Positions 25,450 through 35,777 of a stretch of 38,066 bases of DNA are shown here, piece by piece (position 1 is the stretch's first letter; every line of letters begins with the position of its first letter). A program made the translations under genes and the position numbers. The stretch is from Clostridium tepidum (lineage in GTDB: Bacteria > Bacillota > Clostridia > Clostridiales > Clostridiaceae), in assembly GCF_002008345.1 (NCBI RefSeq), contig NZ_MRAE01000029.1, positions 1 through 38,066 of the forward strand, given 5' to 3'. The notes under the pieces are model-generated. The model was not told the DNA's origin. It saw only the letters and a program-made list of their open reading frames with translations, and did not search any database.

Positions 25450-28239
25450 ATGGGATTAACTCCAATGATGAGACAATATTTAGAAGTAAAAGAAAGCTGC
25501 AAAGATTGTATATTGTTCTTTAGATTAGGAGATTTTTATGAAATGTTTTTTGAAGATGCTAAAATTGCATCAAAGGAATTAGAATTAGTATTAACAGGAA
25601 GAGATTGCGGTCTAGAAGAAAGAGCTCCGATGTGTGGTGTTCCATACCATGCTGCAAATGCATATATAGGTAAATTAGTAACTGCCGGTTATAAAATAGC
25701 TATTTGTGAACAATTAGAAGATCCTTCTTCTTCAAAAGGTATAGTAAAAAGAGGCATTATAAAAATAATTACACCAGGAACTTATACTGATTCTTCATTT
25801 CTAGAAGAAAATAAAAATAATTATATAATGAGTTTTTATTTAGAGGATAATATGTGCTCTATGAGTTTTGCAGATATATCTACAGGTGAATTTAACTCAA
25901 CTCATAGCAATTTTAAAGAGTCTATAGTATTGGATGAAATATCAAAATTTGCTCCTCGTGAAATAGTTTTAGAGGAAAATACAAAAGAAGAATTTATCCA
26001 AATTATAAAAGAAAGATTTCCTAGTATTTCTATAAGTAAAATAAAAGAAGAAAATTTTAGTTATAATATAGATAATAATTTAAAAAAACAATTTAGTAAT
26101 TTTAAAGAAGATGAATATGAACCCATAGTAAAAAAATCTGCTAATGGTCTTTTATATTACATATTTCATACTCAAAAAAATATATTATCTAATATCAATA
26201 AAATAGACTATTACAATATAGTAGATTATTTAACTATAGATATAAATTCAAGAAGAAATTTAGAAATAACAGAAAATTTAAGGGAAAAAACTAAAAAAGG
26301 ATCTCTTTTATGGGTACTGGATAAAACCAATACTGCTATGGGTGGAAGACAATTAAGAAAATGGATAGAACAACCGCTTATAAATAAAATTGCTATAGAA
26401 AATAGACTAAATGCTGTAGAAGAGTTATTAAATAATATATCTATACAAGAAGATTTAAAAGAAAATCTAAAATCTATATATGATATAGAAAGAATAGTTG
26501 GTAAAGTATCTTCTAAAAGTGTTAATGCAAAAGAACTTATATCTTTAAAATGTTCAATTGGAAAGGTTCCTTCCATAAAGAAATGTTTATCAAATTTTAA
26601 AAGTGATTTATTTTTAAACATGGAAAAAGATATAGATACTTTAGAAGATATTTATAACTTGCTAGATAAAGCTTTATTAGATACTCCATCATTATCTGTA
26701 AAAGAAGGTAATATAATAAAGGAAGGATTTAATGAAGAAATAGACTCACTGAGAGAGGCAAAAAGTAGCGGTAAAAAATGGATAGCTTCTTTAGAGCAAA
26801 AGGAAAAAGAAGAAACAGGCATAAAATCATTAAAGGTTAGCTATAATAAGGTATTTGGTTATTTTATAGAAATTACAAAAGCGAATTTAAATTTAGTACC
26901 AGAAGGAAGATACATAAGAAAACAAACTTTATCTAATTCTGAAAGATATATTACTCCTGAACTTAAAGAAATGGAAGAAAAAATACTAGGAGCAGAAGAA
27001 AAACTTGTTGATATAGAATACAAACTTTTTACCAAGATAAGAGATTTTATAGAAAAAAATATAAATAGAATGCAAAAAACTGCAAAAATAATATCTGATA
27101 TAGATTGCCTATGCTCACTGGCTACTGTAGCTTTAGAAAATAATTATATAAAACCTAACATAAATACTAAAGATGAAATTCATATAAAAGAAGGAAGACA
27201 TCCTGTAGTAGAAAAAGTTATACCAAAGGGAGAATTTATATCTAATGATAGCTTAATAGATACAAAAGAAAACCAACTCATATTAATAACTGGTCCTAAT
27301 ATGGCTGGAAAATCCACTTATATGAGGCAGGTGGCTCTAATTACAATTATGGCTCAAATAGGCAGCTTTGTTCCTGCTAAATCTGCTAATATTTCTATAT
27401 GTGATAAAATATTTACAAGAATAGGTGCTTCAGATGATTTAGCTGCAGGTAAAAGTACATTTATGGTAGAAATGTGGGAGGTTTCGAATATATTGAAAAA
27501 TGCTACATCCAAAAGTTTGGTTCTTTTAGATGAAGTAGGGAGAGGAACTAGTACTTATGATGGTTTAAGTATTGCTTGGTCTGTTATAGAATACATTTGC
27601 CATAATAAAAATTTAAGATGCAAAACTTTATTCGCAACTCATTATCATGAACTTACAAAGCTTGAAGATAATATAAAAGGTGTTAAAAATTATTCTGTAT
27701 CCGTATCAGAACTAGAAAATGAAATAGTATTTTTAAGAAAAATAATAAGAGGAGGAGCAGATCAATCTTATGGTATAGAAGTTGCTAAATTAGCTGGTTT
27801 ACCTTCCCCTGTAATAGATAGAGCTAAAGAAATATTACAACATATTGAAGAAGAACAAAAAGAAAACTTACCTAAAACTGATATTTTTAATGGATATAAG
27901 AATAATAATTCTATGGAAGTATCAACAAATGATTTAACTATTAAAAATAATAATAAAACACAAAATAATATTTTGTCTAAAGATAGTAACTCCAATATTA
28001 TAGCTACAGAATCTGTTAAAGAAAATTCGATTTCCTCTAAGAAACAGGCTAACTTAAAAAAAGACAATGAAAATTCTATAAAAAATGAAGTAGCTATGGA
28101 TTCTTTTCAAATAAATTTTGAATATATAAAGAAAGATAAAATAATTAAAGAAATTAAAAATATAGATATACTTAATATGACTCCAATGGAAGGGTTTAAT
28201 AAATTATATGATATAATAAAGAAAGCAAAAGATATATAA
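25450..28239 (+). CDS. mutS: DNA mismatch repair protein MutS
   Basis: Mismatch-recognition ATPase, 929 aa. Domain I has the mismatch-wedging Phe-x-Glu as F29-Y30-E31 in RLGDFYEMF. Connector, core and clamp domains follow to about residue 560. The ATPase has Walker A G615-PNMAGKST623, Walker [15 protein letters not shown] near 695-708 and the FATHYHEL switch near 735. Bacterial MutS is usually about 850-880 aa; the extra length is an Asn/Lys/Ser-rich low-complexity stretch at about 815-885, before the C-terminal dimer/tetramer helices ([18 protein letters not shown]). AAGGAGG lies before ATG. It is followed by mutL with a 123-base gap, its functional partner. Confidence 0.96.
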   Translation: MGLTPMMRQYLEVKESCKDCILFFRLGDFYEMFFEDAKIASKELELVLTGRDCGLEERAPMCGVPYHAANAYIGKLVTAGYKIAICEQLEDPSSSKGIVKRGIIKIITPGTYTDSSFLEENKNNYIMSFYLEDNMCSMSFADISTGEFNSTHSNFKESIVLDEISKFAPREIVLEENTKEEFIQIIKERFPSISISKIKEENFSYNIDNNLKKQFSNFKEDEYEPIVKKSANGLLYYIFHTQKNILSNINKIDYYNIVDYLTIDINSRRNLEITENLREKTKKGSLLWVLDKTNTAMGGRQLRKWIEQPLINKIAIENRLNAVEELLNNISIQEDLKENLKSIYDIERIVGKVSSKSVNAKELISLKCSIGKVPSIKKCLSNFKSDLFLNMEKDIDTLEDIYNLLDKALLDTPSLSVKEGNIIKEGFNEEIDSLREAKSSGKKWIASLEQKEKEETGIKSLKVSYNKVFGYFIEITKANLNLVPEGRYIRKQTLSNSERYITPELKEMEEKILGAEEKLVDIEYKLFTKIRDFIEKNINRMQKTAKIISDIDCLCSLATVALENNYIKPNINTKDEIHIKEGRHPVVEKVIPKGEFISNDSLIDTKENQLILITGPNMAGKSTYMRQVALITIMAQIGSFVPAKSANISICDKIFTRIGASDDLAAGKSTFMVEMWEVSNILKNATSKSLVLLDEVGRGTSTYDGLSIAWSVIEYICHNKNLRCKTLFATHYHELTKLEDNIKGVKNYSVSVSELENEIVFLRKIIRGGADQSYGIEVAKLAGLPSPVIDRAKEILQHIEEEQKENLPKTDIFNGYKNNNSMEVSTNDLTIKNNNKTQNNILSKDSNSNIIATESVKENSISSKKQANLKKDNENSIKNEVAMDSFQINFEYIKKDKIIKEIKNIDILNMTPMEGFNKLYDIIKKAKDI

Positions 28240-28305
28240 CATTGTTAAATTTTAATAAGTTATATATTAATATATAAAAAATCTTATGATTTGCACTAAC
28301 TTAAA

Positions 28306-28323
28306 TACCACTTATAAGTGGTA
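28306..28323. promoter_or_regulatory. perfect 18-bp palindrome between mutS and mutL
   Basis: TACCACTTATAAGTGGTA, a fully symmetric sequence 40 bases upstream of mutL and about 65 bases after the mutS stop. No T-run follows, so it is not a classical terminator. It may be an operator or a processing hairpin in a mutS-mutL message. Confidence 0.45.
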
Positions 28324-28362
28324 CTCTAGTATATAACAAAATATAATCTATGTGGTGATTTA

Positions 28363-30357
28363 ATGAGAAAAATAAATTTATTAGATTTAGAAACTACAAA
28401 CAAAATAGCTGCTGGCGAGGTTATAGAACGTCCTTTTTCAGTGGTAAAAGAATTAGTAGAAAATAGTATAGACGCTGGTGCAAAAAATATAACTATAGAA
28501 ATAGAGGATGGGGGTCAAAATTTTATAAAAATAATAGATGACGGTAAAGGAATCTATCCTACTGATATAAAAAATGCTTTTTTACCTCATGCTACAAGTA
28601 AAATAAATTCAATAGAAGATATATATAAAATAAATACTATGGGATTTAGAGGTGAGGCATTAGCTAGCATTTCTTCTGTATCAAAAACTAAACTTAAAAG
28701 TAGAGTGGCTTCTTATAATTTTGGAAAAGAAATATATATAGAAGGTGGTAAAATAGAATACATAAAAGATACAGGTTGCAATGTAGGCACTACTATAGAA
28801 GTCTCTAATTTGTTTTATAATGTTCCAGCAAGACTTAAATTTTTAAAGAGCACAAGAAGTGATAATACTGCTATATCAGACATAGTAAATAGGTTCATAT
28901 TAGCTCATCCAGATATATCTTTTAATTTAACAAATAAAGGAAAGCAAAGCATAAAAAGTTATGGAACTGGAAATTTAAAAGATTCTATACGATGTGTATA
29001 TAATAAGACAATCAGTGAAAATATTATAAACTTTGAAAATCATACAGATATAATATCTGTATATGGATTCATAGGGAAGCCTGAAATAAGTCGTAAAAGC
29101 AGAACAAATCAAAGCATATTTGTAAATAAACGCTATGTTAAAAGTAAATTTATAACTGCTGCAGTAGAAAATGCTTTTAAGTCTTTTTCAACAGTAAATA
29201 CTTACCCCTTCTTTGTAATATTTATAGATATTTTTCCAGAATATATTGATGTAAATGTACATCCTACTAAATCAGAAGTTAAGTTTAAAGATGAAAGAAC
29301 TATATTTAAAACTGTATTTGATACAATTCATGAAGCCATAAAAGGAGAATTGAAAGAATCTTTTACAAATTTCTTTAATAAAAAAGATGTCAATATATAT
29401 CATTCTCAAAAATCTATAGGTGAAACTATAAAACCAGAAAAAGAAGAAGTACAGATACCAATAGATTTAAATAACAATAATAAAATTCATATTTCTGGTA
29501 ATAATATAGATAGTTCAATTAATAATTTAATAAATAATAATTCTGAACTTACTAAAAGTGAAAACATTGATAAGGAAAATACACTTAAAATATGTGATAA
29601 TTCTTATATTTATGAAAAAAGTAATGAATTGCACAAAAAAAATATTAAAGATTTAGCTACAATAAATAAAGAAGATGTTTTAAAAAAAGATAATAAAAAT
29701 TTAAATACCTTATATTTAAATAACAAAGATATATCCAGTTCATCAATAAGTATTAAAGAGCACTATCCTAATAATTTTTATACAGATATGAAAATTATAG
29801 GACAATTCAATAATACATATATATTAATAGAAAAAGATAAAGAACTTTATATAATAGATCAACATGCAGCTCATGAAAAAGTACTATTTGAAAAATTTAA
29901 ATCAGAAATAGAAAACGGAGACGTTTTAAGCCAAATATTATTATCTCCTGTAGTCATAGAACTTTCAGAAGATGAATTTAACATATACGAAGATAATAAG
30001 GATATTTTCAATAACTCAGGTTTTTTAATAGAAGTTTTTGGAGAATGTACTATAAATATAAAAGAAGTACCTTTAATTTTAGGCAAACCTAATGTAGAAA
30101 ATCTCTTTATGGATATACTTTATAATTTAAAAAATATGAAATCTAAAGAAACATCTAAAATAAAATATAATGCTATTGCTAAATTAGCTTGTAAATCTGC
30201 AGTTAAAGCTAATAACAATTTAAAAGAAGAAGAAATAAAAAAACTAATAGAAGATATGCTTACTTTAAACAATCCATATACTTGCCCCCATGGAAGACCT
30301 ACTATGATTAAATTTACACTAAAAGATTTAGAAAAAAAATTTAAAAGAATACAATAA
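28363..30357 (+). CDS. mutL: DNA mismatch repair protein MutL (endonuclease type)
   Basis: MutL homologue, 664 aa, that couples MutS mismatch binding to strand incision. N-terminal GHKL ATPase: [20 protein letters not shown] with E41-region catalytic Glu, DDGKGI and [14 protein letters not shown]. An Asn/Lys/Ser-rich linker occupies about 345-470. The C-terminal dimerisation domain carries the metal-dependent endonuclease motif [14 protein letters not shown] starting at D499, plus C610 (ACKSAV) and C641-PHGRP. This set is found in organisms without MutH, so nicking activity is expected here. Weak ribosome binding site GTGGTGA before ATG. The stop is 14 bases before miaA, so mutL-miaA are one operon. 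Confidence 0.96.
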   Translation: MRKINLLDLETTNKIAAGEVIERPFSVVKELVENSIDAGAKNITIEIEDGGQNFIKIIDDGKGIYPTDIKNAFLPHATSKINSIEDIYKINTMGFRGEALASISSVSKTKLKSRVASYNFGKEIYIEGGKIEYIKDTGCNVGTTIEVSNLFYNVPARLKFLKSTRSDNTAISDIVNRFILAHPDISFNLTNKGKQSIKSYGTGNLKDSIRCVYNKTISENIINFENHTDIISVYGFIGKPEISRKSRTNQSIFVNKRYVKSKFITAAVENAFKSFSTVNTYPFFVIFIDIFPEYIDVNVHPTKSEVKFKDERTIFKTVFDTIHEAIKGELKESFTNFFNKKDVNIYHSQKSIGETIKPEKEEVQIPIDLNNNNKIHISGNNIDSSINNLINNNSELTKSENIDKENTLKICDNSYIYEKSNELHKKNIKDLATINKEDVLKKDNKNLNTLYLNNKDISSSSISIKEHYPNNFYTDMKIIGQFNNTYILIEKDKELYIIDQHAAHEKVLFEKFKSEIENGDVLSQILLSPVVIELSEDEFNIYEDNKDIFNNSGFLIEVFGECTINIKEVPLILGKPNVENLFMDILYNLKNMKSKETSKIKYNAIAKLACKSAVKANNNLKEEEIKKLIEDMLTLNNPYTCPHGRPTMIKFTLKDLEKKFKRIQ

Positions 30358-30371
30358 GGGGGATATATAAA

Positions 30372-31307
30372 ATGATAAACTTATTAATAATTACAGGACC
30401 TACAGCAGTAGGCAAAACAGATATTTCTATAAAACTTGCAAAAAAACTAAATGGAGAAATAATATCCGCAGACTCCATGCAAATTTATAAATATATGGAT
30501 ATAGGTTCAGCTAAAATAACCAAAGAAGAAATGAATGGTGTGCCTCATCATCTTATAGACGTAGTAGAACCTCATGAAGAATTTAACGTAGCCTCCTTTA
30601 AGACATTAGCGGAAAGATCTATTAAAGATATATGGAGTAGAGGAAAACTTCCTATAATAACAGGTGGTACAGGTTTATATATTAATTCATTAATTTATAA
30701 TTATGATTTTACAGATGCAGACAGAGATGAAAATTATAGAAATTACCTTACTGAGTTAGCAAATGATAAGGGTAAAGAATATGTTCATAGCTTATTAAAG
30801 GATATTGATAAGGAATCTTATGAAAAATTATACCCTAATGACTTAAAAAGAATAATCAGAGCATTAGAAGTTTATAAAATCACAGGTAAATCTATAAGTG
30901 AATATACAAAAGAAAATGAAAAAAAATTATATGATATCCCTTATAATATAAATTACTTTGTTTTAAATATGAATAGAGAAATACTTTATGATAGAATTAA
31001 CAAAAGAGTGGATATAATGATAGATAAAGGTTTAATAGAAGAAGTAAAAAAATTAAAATCTATGGGATACACTCCAGATATGCAATCTATGAAAGGTATA
31101 GGTTATAAAGAAATTCTATTCTATTTAAATGGAGATATTTCATTAAATGAAGCTATTTATTTAATAAAAAAAGGAAGCAGAAATTATGCTAAAAGACAAC
31201 TTACTTGGTTTAGAAAAGATAAAAGAGCTATATGGGTAGATAAAGATAAATATAGTTCTGAAGAGGAAATAGTAGATAAAATTATAAAAATGGTAAAATA
31301 TAAGTAA
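30372..31307 (+). CDS. miaA: tRNA dimethylallyltransferase MiaA
   Basis: Transfers the dimethylallyl group from DMAPP to N6 of A37 in tRNAs reading UNN codons, making the substrate of MiaB; 311 aa. P-loop GPTAVGKT at 9-16, [17 protein letters not shown] at about 35-51, the DMAPP/tRNA-contact motif [11 protein letters not shown] at about 57-67 and [10 protein letters not shown] at about 97-106. DMAPP comes from the MEP pathway, whose last enzyme IspH is also encoded in this window. AAGGGGGA precedes ATG. Placement between mutL and hfq matches the widely conserved mutL-miaA-hfq order. Confidence 0.96.
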   Translation: MINLLIITGPTAVGKTDISIKLAKKLNGEIISADSMQIYKYMDIGSAKITKEEMNGVPHHLIDVVEPHEEFNVASFKTLAERSIKDIWSRGKLPIITGGTGLYINSLIYNYDFTDADRDENYRNYLTELANDKGKEYVHSLLKDIDKESYEKLYPNDLKRIIRALEVYKITGKSISEYTKENEKKLYDIPYNINYFVLNMNREILYDRINKRVDIMIDKGLIEEVKKLKSMGYTPDMQSMKGIGYKEILFYLNGDISLNEAIYLIKKGSRNYAKRQLTWFRKDKRAIWVDKDKYSSEEEIVDKIIKMVKYK

Positions 31308-31392
31308 AATTAAAAGGATTTTTAATTTATTTATAGAATTATATAAGAATAAGTTTCTAATTATTTGTAATTTTTTAGGAGGGAAAGGTTAT

Positions 31393-31650
31393 ATGACTAA
31401 AGTTGTTAATAATCTACAAGATATATTTTTAAATGGTGCTAGAAAAAATAAAATTCCTGTTACTATATATTTAACAAATGGCTTTCAATTAAAAGGTTTT
31501 GTTAAAGGTTTTGACAATTTTACAGTAATATTAGATTCAGACGGTAAACAAATGATGATATATAAACATGCTATTTCTACAATTAATCCAGCAAAAGCAT
31601 TATTATTCGTTCAAAATCCTAATGGAGATGATTATAAAGATAAAGAATAG
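31393..31650 (+). CDS. hfq: RNA chaperone Hfq
   Basis: Hexameric Sm-like RNA chaperone, 85 aa. Sm1 region about 8-45 ([20 protein letters not shown], then [17 protein letters not shown]) and Sm2 with YKHAIST at about 56-62, the proximal-face U-binding motif. A short acidic C-terminal tail (GDDYKDKE) is typical of Firmicutes, unlike the long E. coli tail. Gram-positive Hfq often has limited sRNA roles, but clostridial Hfq is reported to affect sporulation and stress responses. TAGGAGGG precedes ATG. The terminator stem begins within its last codons. Confidence 0.96.
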   Translation: MTKVVNNLQDIFLNGARKNKIPVTIYLTNGFQLKGFVKGFDNFTVILDSDGKQMMIYKHAISTINPAKALLFVQNPNGDDYKDKE

Positions 31651-31672
31651 GTTAATTGCCTATTCTTTTTTT
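31642..31672 (+). terminator. intrinsic terminator after hfq
   Basis: 10-bp stem AAAGAATAGG (31642-31651) pairing with 31659-31668, 7-base loop, then a T-rich run; it overlaps the hfq stop codon. Confidence 0.85.
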
Positions 31673-31749
31673 ATATGTTAATATATACAATGTTAACTAA
31701 TAATACATAGTTATTATTTTTCTTACATATAGAGGAGGATGGAAACAAA

Positions 31750-33033
31750 ATGTTACATATAACAAAAGATACTTTGAAAAACATATACAATATAAATCCT
31801 AAAGTTTTAAAATTATATGAAAAAGCCATAGAAGATATTAAAGACCAATTTCAAAAATATGATGAAATAAGAGAGTTTAATCAAATAAAAGTTTTAAATG
31901 CTTTGCAACAAGAAAGAGTTAGTGAATCTCATTTTACAAATTCAACAGGCTATGGATATGGAGATATCGGAAGAGATACTTTAGATAAAGTTTATGCTAG
32001 AATATTTAATACAGAAAGTGCTTTAGTAAGACCTCATTTTGTAAATGGTACACACGCTATTGGAGCTGCTTTATTTGGTAACTTAAGACCAGGAGATACT
32101 ATGTTGTCTGTATGTGGAAAGCCTTATGATACATTACATAATATAATAGGTATAGAAGGAGAAGAAAACATAGGTTCTTTAAAAGATTTTGGAGTTAAAT
32201 ATAAACAGGTGGATCTAAAAAAGGATAATTCTTTAAACTATGTAGAAATAGAAAATATATTAAAAAATGATCCTTCAATAAAACTTATACATATTCAACG
32301 TTCTACAGGTTATGGATGGAGAAAAGCTCTTTTAATATCTGAAATAGAAAAGCTAATATCTTTTGTAAAATCTATAAAAAAGGATATTATATGCTTTGTA
32401 GACAACTGTTATGGTGAATTTATAGATACCAAAGAACCAACAGATGTAGGTGCAGATCTAATAGCAGGATCTTTAATAAAAAATATAGGTGGTGGAATAG
32501 CACCTACTGGCGGATATATAGCTGGCAGAGAAAAATACGTGACTCAGGCTGCTTATAGGTTAACTACTCCTGGAATAGGAGGAGAGTGTGGTTCTACATT
32601 TGGAGTAGTTAGACAAATGTATCAAGGACTATTCTTAGCACCACATATATCTATGGAAGCAGTTAAAGGTGCTGTATTTTGTTCAAGAATAATGGAATTA
32701 GTTGGTTTTGATGTACTTCCAAAATATAACGATGATAGAAGCGATATAATTCAAGCTATAAAATTTAACGATAAGGAAAAGCTTATAAATTTTTGTAAGG
32801 GAATACAACAAGGCTCTCCTATAGACTCCTTTGTTTCTTGTGAACCTTGGGATATGCCAGGATATAATGACCAAGTAATTATGGCAGCTGGAGCATTTAT
32901 TCAAGGATCTTCTATAGAATTATCTGCAGATGCACCCATAAGAGATCCATTTATAGCATATTTACAAGGCGGACTTACTTTTGATCATGCTAAAATAGGT
33001 ATTTTAATTTCTTTATCAAAAATATTAGAATAA
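31750..33033 (+). CDS. YnbB-type PLP enzyme ('aluminium resistance' / methionine gamma-lyase-like)
   Basis: PLP-dependent fold-type I enzyme of the family annotated as aluminium resistance protein or methionine gamma-lyase-like, 427 aa. D218 in ICFVDNCYGEF and probable Schiff-base K244 in AGSLIKNIGGGIAPTGGYIAG are visible; STGYGYGDIGRDTLDKVYA at 65-83 is the family signature. The true reaction is not established; C-S lyase-type chemistry is inferred from fold. In Bacillus and Clostridium it regularly follows hfq or precedes glnR, so the place is conserved even though the role is not. AGGAGGATGG lies before ATG. The metal-resistance name should be treated with caution. Confidence 0.88.
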   Translation: MLHITKDTLKNIYNINPKVLKLYEKAIEDIKDQFQKYDEIREFNQIKVLNALQQERVSESHFTNSTGYGYGDIGRDTLDKVYARIFNTESALVRPHFVNGTHAIGAALFGNLRPGDTMLSVCGKPYDTLHNIIGIEGEENIGSLKDFGVKYKQVDLKKDNSLNYVEIENILKNDPSIKLIHIQRSTGYGWRKALLISEIEKLISFVKSIKKDIICFVDNCYGEFIDTKEPTDVGADLIAGSLIKNIGGGIAPTGGYIAGREKYVTQAAYRLTTPGIGGECGSTFGVVRQMYQGLFLAPHISMEAVKGAVFCSRIMELVGFDVLPKYNDDRSDIIQAIKFNDKEKLINFCKGIQQGSPIDSFVSCEPWDMPGYNDQVIMAAGAFIQGSSIELSADAPIRDPFIAYLQGGLTFDHAKIGILISLSKILE

Positions 33034-33138
33034 TAAATTTATATTTAAATCTTAATTATTATTTATATTAGTATTAACTTAAATTAACTATTGATTTTAA
33101 TTAAGTTAATTTTAATAATAGTTAAATATCTTATTAAT

Positions 33139-33191
33139 ATTAAAATAATTCCTAGAAGTATTAACGAAATACCTCTGGGAATTATTTTAAT
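33139..33191. terminator. bidirectional terminator between the YnbB-type gene and lexA
   Basis: 24-bp stem (33139-33162 pairing with 33168-33191) with 22 matched positions and a 5-base loop, between convergent genes; A/T-rich feet on both sides. Confidence 0.75.
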
Positions 33192-33254
33192 CAATAATAT
33201 TTTAAAAAGTAATTAATTTTTTATAAATATTTATTCACTTAAATAACAATGTTA

Positions 33255-33860
33255 TTAATACTTTCTATATATTCCTACTAATGTTCCAATAATTTTACAA
33301 TCTTTTAAAATTATTGGTTCCATGTTTTTATTTTCAGGTTGAAGCCTTATATGAGAACTTTCTTTAAAAAATCTTTTTAAAGTAGCTTCGTTATCTATTA
33401 GAGCAACTACAATATCTCCATTATTAGCAGAATCAGTTTTTTCCATAATAGCTAAATCGCCATCTAATATACCAGCTTCTATCATACTTTCACCAGATAC
33501 CTTTAACATAAATAATTCTTTTGTATTTTTTACATAATCAATAGGTATCGGAAATACATCTTCTATATTCTCTATAGCTAAAATAGGATTCCCTGCAGTT
33601 ATAGTTCCTATAATAGGGACATTTATAACTTCTTTTTTTGAGGTAGGATCAACGATTTCTATGGCTCTAGTTTTACTACTATCTCTTTTTATTAGACCTT
33701 CCATTTCTAATTTTTTAAGATGAAAATGTACTGATGAAGTAGAACTTAAGCCTACAGCTTTACAAATTTCTCTCACAGAAGGAGGATAACCCTTTTCTTT
33801 AATTTGTAGTTTTATAAAATTATAAACTTCATTTTGTTTGTCAATTCTGCTTTTATTCAT
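33255..33860 (-). CDS. lexA: SOS repressor LexA
   Basis: Autocleavable repressor of the SOS regulon, 201 aa. The start is ATG 33860 with GAGGTG 7 bases upstream; a GTG at 33866 nearly touches that site. The N-terminal winged helix (1-70) has recognition region [21 protein letters not shown]. Self-cleavage bond A89-G90 (GTITAGNPI), catalytic S125 (VSGESM) and K162 (EATLKRF) match the standard LexA/Lon-like dyad. RecA-ssDNA would trigger cleavage. The promoter shows a LexA-box-like sequence overlapping the -35, pointing to autoregulation. It is divergent from the Cys-rich gene, which could share control. Confidence 0.96.
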   Translation of the reverse strand: MNKSRIDKQNEVYNFIKLQIKEKGYPPSVREICKAVGLSSTSSVHFHLKKLEMEGLIKRDSSKTRAIEIVDPTSKKEVINVPIIGTITAGNPILAIENIEDVFPIPIDYVKNTKELFMLKVSGESMIEAGILDGDLAIMEKTDSANNGDIVVALIDNEATLKRFFKESSHIRLQPENKNMEPIILKDCKIIGTLVGIYRKY

Positions 33861-33891
33861 AATCACACCTCATTACTTAAATAATAATTAA

Positions 33892-33929
33892 ATTATACCA
33901 TAAAAATGGAAAGCTGCAAACTAATGTTC
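33892..33929 (-). promoter_or_regulatory. lexA promoter with a LexA (SOS) box
   Basis: On the minus strand TTTGCA (33920-33915), 17-base spacer, extended -10 TGGTATAAT ending at 33892. AAACTAATGTTC (33918-33929) matches the Gram-positive SOS box GAACnnnnGTTC with one mismatch and overlaps the -35, the expected position for repression. Confidence 0.6.
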
Positions 33930-34142
33930 AAATAATCATAAAAGAGTACAAATTTTTATTACACAAAATTTTGTAATGCATATAATCTATATTTTTGTTA
34001 TAATAGTAAGGGTATTTTTATGGATAATAAAATAACTTATAACATCTTTTTAATAAGAAATAATAAATTTAAAATATATAATATATAATAAACTTATAAA
34101 TTGTTTGTAACAATATACCATAAAGAAAGGTAGAGTGTATAT

Positions 34143-34613
34143 ATGAACAGAGAAACTTGTATTTTTGATTATACTAAAAAATGTACTGATTGTGGTGAAT
34201 GTGAAATTTGTGATTTGACTCCAAATAAAAAATGTGATAATTGTGGAGAATGCTTACAAAGAGAAGGGATAGATACTCAAGCAATAAAAATTGATGAAAT
34301 AAAACAAGATAAAAACTTTGTAAATGAAGAAGATTTAAAAAAAGTACTAAAAGAAGATGAAGAGGATTTAGAATTTTCCCCAAAATTTGATGAAGATTTA
34401 GAAAATGAATCTCCACAAGATGCAGAATTATTAAAAGATTATGATGAAAATTTTAAAGATCAGGGGATATATGCTATAGAAAATGTAGAAGGTGTACAGA
34501 TAGATTATATAGAAGATATAGATGGATTAAGTGAACTTATGGAAGATGAATCTAGATTAAAAAAAGTAGCTTACGAAGAATTTCCTGGACTTATAAAAAT
34601 AAAAAAGAAATAA
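34143..34613 (+). CDS. Cys-rich acidic protein of unknown function
   Basis: A 156-aa protein I cannot assign. The N-terminus has eight cysteines in the first 37 residues: C6, then C14-x2-C17-x2-C20-x2-C23 and C31-x2-C34-x2-C37, with two DCGEC/NCGEC units that look like zinc- or Fe-S-binding knuckles. The rest (about 50-140) is strongly acidic (runs such as KEDEEDLEF and DFEDDL-like Asp/Glu segments) without membrane segments, ending in a short basic tail (LIKIKKK). The design (metal knuckle plus acidic arm) suggests a protein- or nucleic-acid-binding adaptor. AGAAAGGTAGAG lies before ATG; it is divergent from lexA by about 280 bases, and followed by a strong palindromic terminator. Damage induction through the shared region is possible, not shown. 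Confidence 0.7.
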   Translation: MNRETCIFDYTKKCTDCGECEICDLTPNKKCDNCGECLQREGIDTQAIKIDEIKQDKNFVNEEDLKKVLKEDEEDLEFSPKFDEDLENESPQDAELLKDYDENFKDQGIYAIENVEGVQIDYIEDIDGLSELMEDESRLKKVAYEEFPGLIKIKKK

Positions 34614-34674
34614 ATATAATTTTATATTTGAACATTACAAACTGTAAAAAAATATCAATTATTATAATATACAA

Positions 34675-34735
34675 TATAAATGAAAATGACTATTAAATAA
34701 TTATTTAATAGTCATTTTCATTTATAATTTTTATT
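34675..34735. terminator. bidirectional terminator built on a 52-bp perfect palindrome
   Basis: 26-base arm 34675-34700 followed directly by its exact complement 34701-34726, no loop spacer. Plus-strand T-run follows (ATTTTTATTC). It separates the Cys-rich gene from the convergent recombinase gene, ending 4 bases from the latter's stop. Confidence 0.85.
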
Positions 34736-35711
34736 CATCGCTTAGAGGATTTGATTTAACTGCTTCTCTTAATCTATCACTATCTACATGAGTATAGATT
34801 TGAGTTGTAGATATATTTTCATGACCTAATATCATTTGTAAACTTCTTATATCCACACCACCATGCTTGTACATTAATGTAGCTGCCGTATGTCTTAATT
34901 TATGAGGAGAATACTTTTCTTCATCTAATCCTGCTTTTTTTACATATTTTTTTACTAACATTTCTACTGATCGCTTATTTATTCTTGTATAATTTTTGCT
35001 TAAAAACAAAGCATCCTTATCTACTATTTTTTCTCCCAATTCTTTTCTTACATTCAAATAATTATTTATACTTTTGATGCAAGCTTTATTAAGATAAACA
35101 GTTCTTTCTTTATTTCCTTTACCTATAACAGTTAATACATCATTTTTAATATCAGATATATTTATACCACATAATTCTGAGAGTCTTAAACCACAATTTA
35201 AAAAAATAGTTACTATGCACAAATCTCTTTCTTTAAATTTGCCATCTATGGTAGATAACAGCCTTTTACTTTCATCTAATGTTAAATATACAGGATTTCT
35301 TTTTCTTATTTTAGGGCTTTCTAACTCCATAGCAGGGTTTTCCTTTATAATTTTTACTTTGCCTTGTAAAAATCTAAAAAAAGATTTTAATGTAGCTACC
35401 TTTCTAGCTTTAGCATAATTACCATTATTTCTATAATTCTCTACAAAAGATATAAAAGCAAATAAATCTCCTAAGGACACACTGCTAATATCCTCATCAT
35501 TTATATCTTTTATTTTTATATCATTAAATTCTATTTCTTCAGAAACCATACCTTTATATAATTTTAAAAATCTAAAAAACATAATCAAATCTAGTTTATA
35601 GCTTTCAATTGTATTTTCTGATTTTCCTTTTATGGTTCTAAGATAATTCAAAAAATCATTTAATCTTTGAGGAAGATTAGTATCGTATAATTGTTGAATA
35701 TTATATTTCAT
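34731..35711 (-). CDS. XerC/XerD-type tyrosine recombinase
   Basis: Site-specific tyrosine recombinase, 326 aa. SAM-like core-binding domain (about 15-125) and catalytic domain with R176 (NCGLRLSELCG), K198 (IGKGNKERTV), H270 and R273 (SPHKLRHTAATLM), H297 (LGHENIS) and nucleophile Y306 (TTQIYTH). Size and motifs fit XerC/XerD chromosome-dimer resolvases rather than phage integrases; next to lexA it occupies a place common in Clostridium. No dif-like 28-mer was found nearby. AAGGAGGT lies 12 bases before ATG. The ~125-nt leader has two hairpins (35751-35774 and 35778-35824), suggesting controlled expression. The residues about 55-80 insert (acidic, EEIEFNDIKIKDINDED) slightly lengthens the N-domain. 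Confidence 0.9.
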   Translation of the reverse strand: MKYNIQQLYDTNLPQRLNDFLNYLRTIKGKSENTIESYKLDLIMFFRFLKLYKGMVSEEIEFNDIKIKDINDEDISSVSLGDLFAFISFVENYRNNGNYAKARKVATLKSFFRFLQGKVKIIKENPAMELESPKIRKRNPVYLTLDESKRLLSTIDGKFKERDLCIVTIFLNCGLRLSELCGINISDIKNDVLTVIGKGNKERTVYLNKACIKSINNYLNVRKELGEKIVDKDALFLSKNYTRINKRSVEMLVKKYVKKAGLDEEKYSPHKLRHTAATLMYKHGGVDIRSLQMILGHENISTTQIYTHVDSDRLREAVKSNPLSDE

Positions 35712-35750
35712 TTAAAATATGTACCTCCTTAGCCTAAAAATAACTACAAC

Positions 35751-35774
35751 TTCGCGAAATAATCATTTCGCGAA
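35751..35774 (-). promoter_or_regulatory. paired TTCGCGAA palindromes in the xer leader
   Basis: TTCGCGAAAT (35751-35760), 4 bases, ATTTCGCGAA (35765-35774): a perfect inverted repeat whose arms each contain the self-palindromic 8-mer TTCGCGAA, 16 bases apart, 40 bases before the recombinase start. CGCG is rare in this DNA, so the site looks selected; operator or RNA hairpin. Confidence 0.6.
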
Positions 35775-35777
35775 TAT

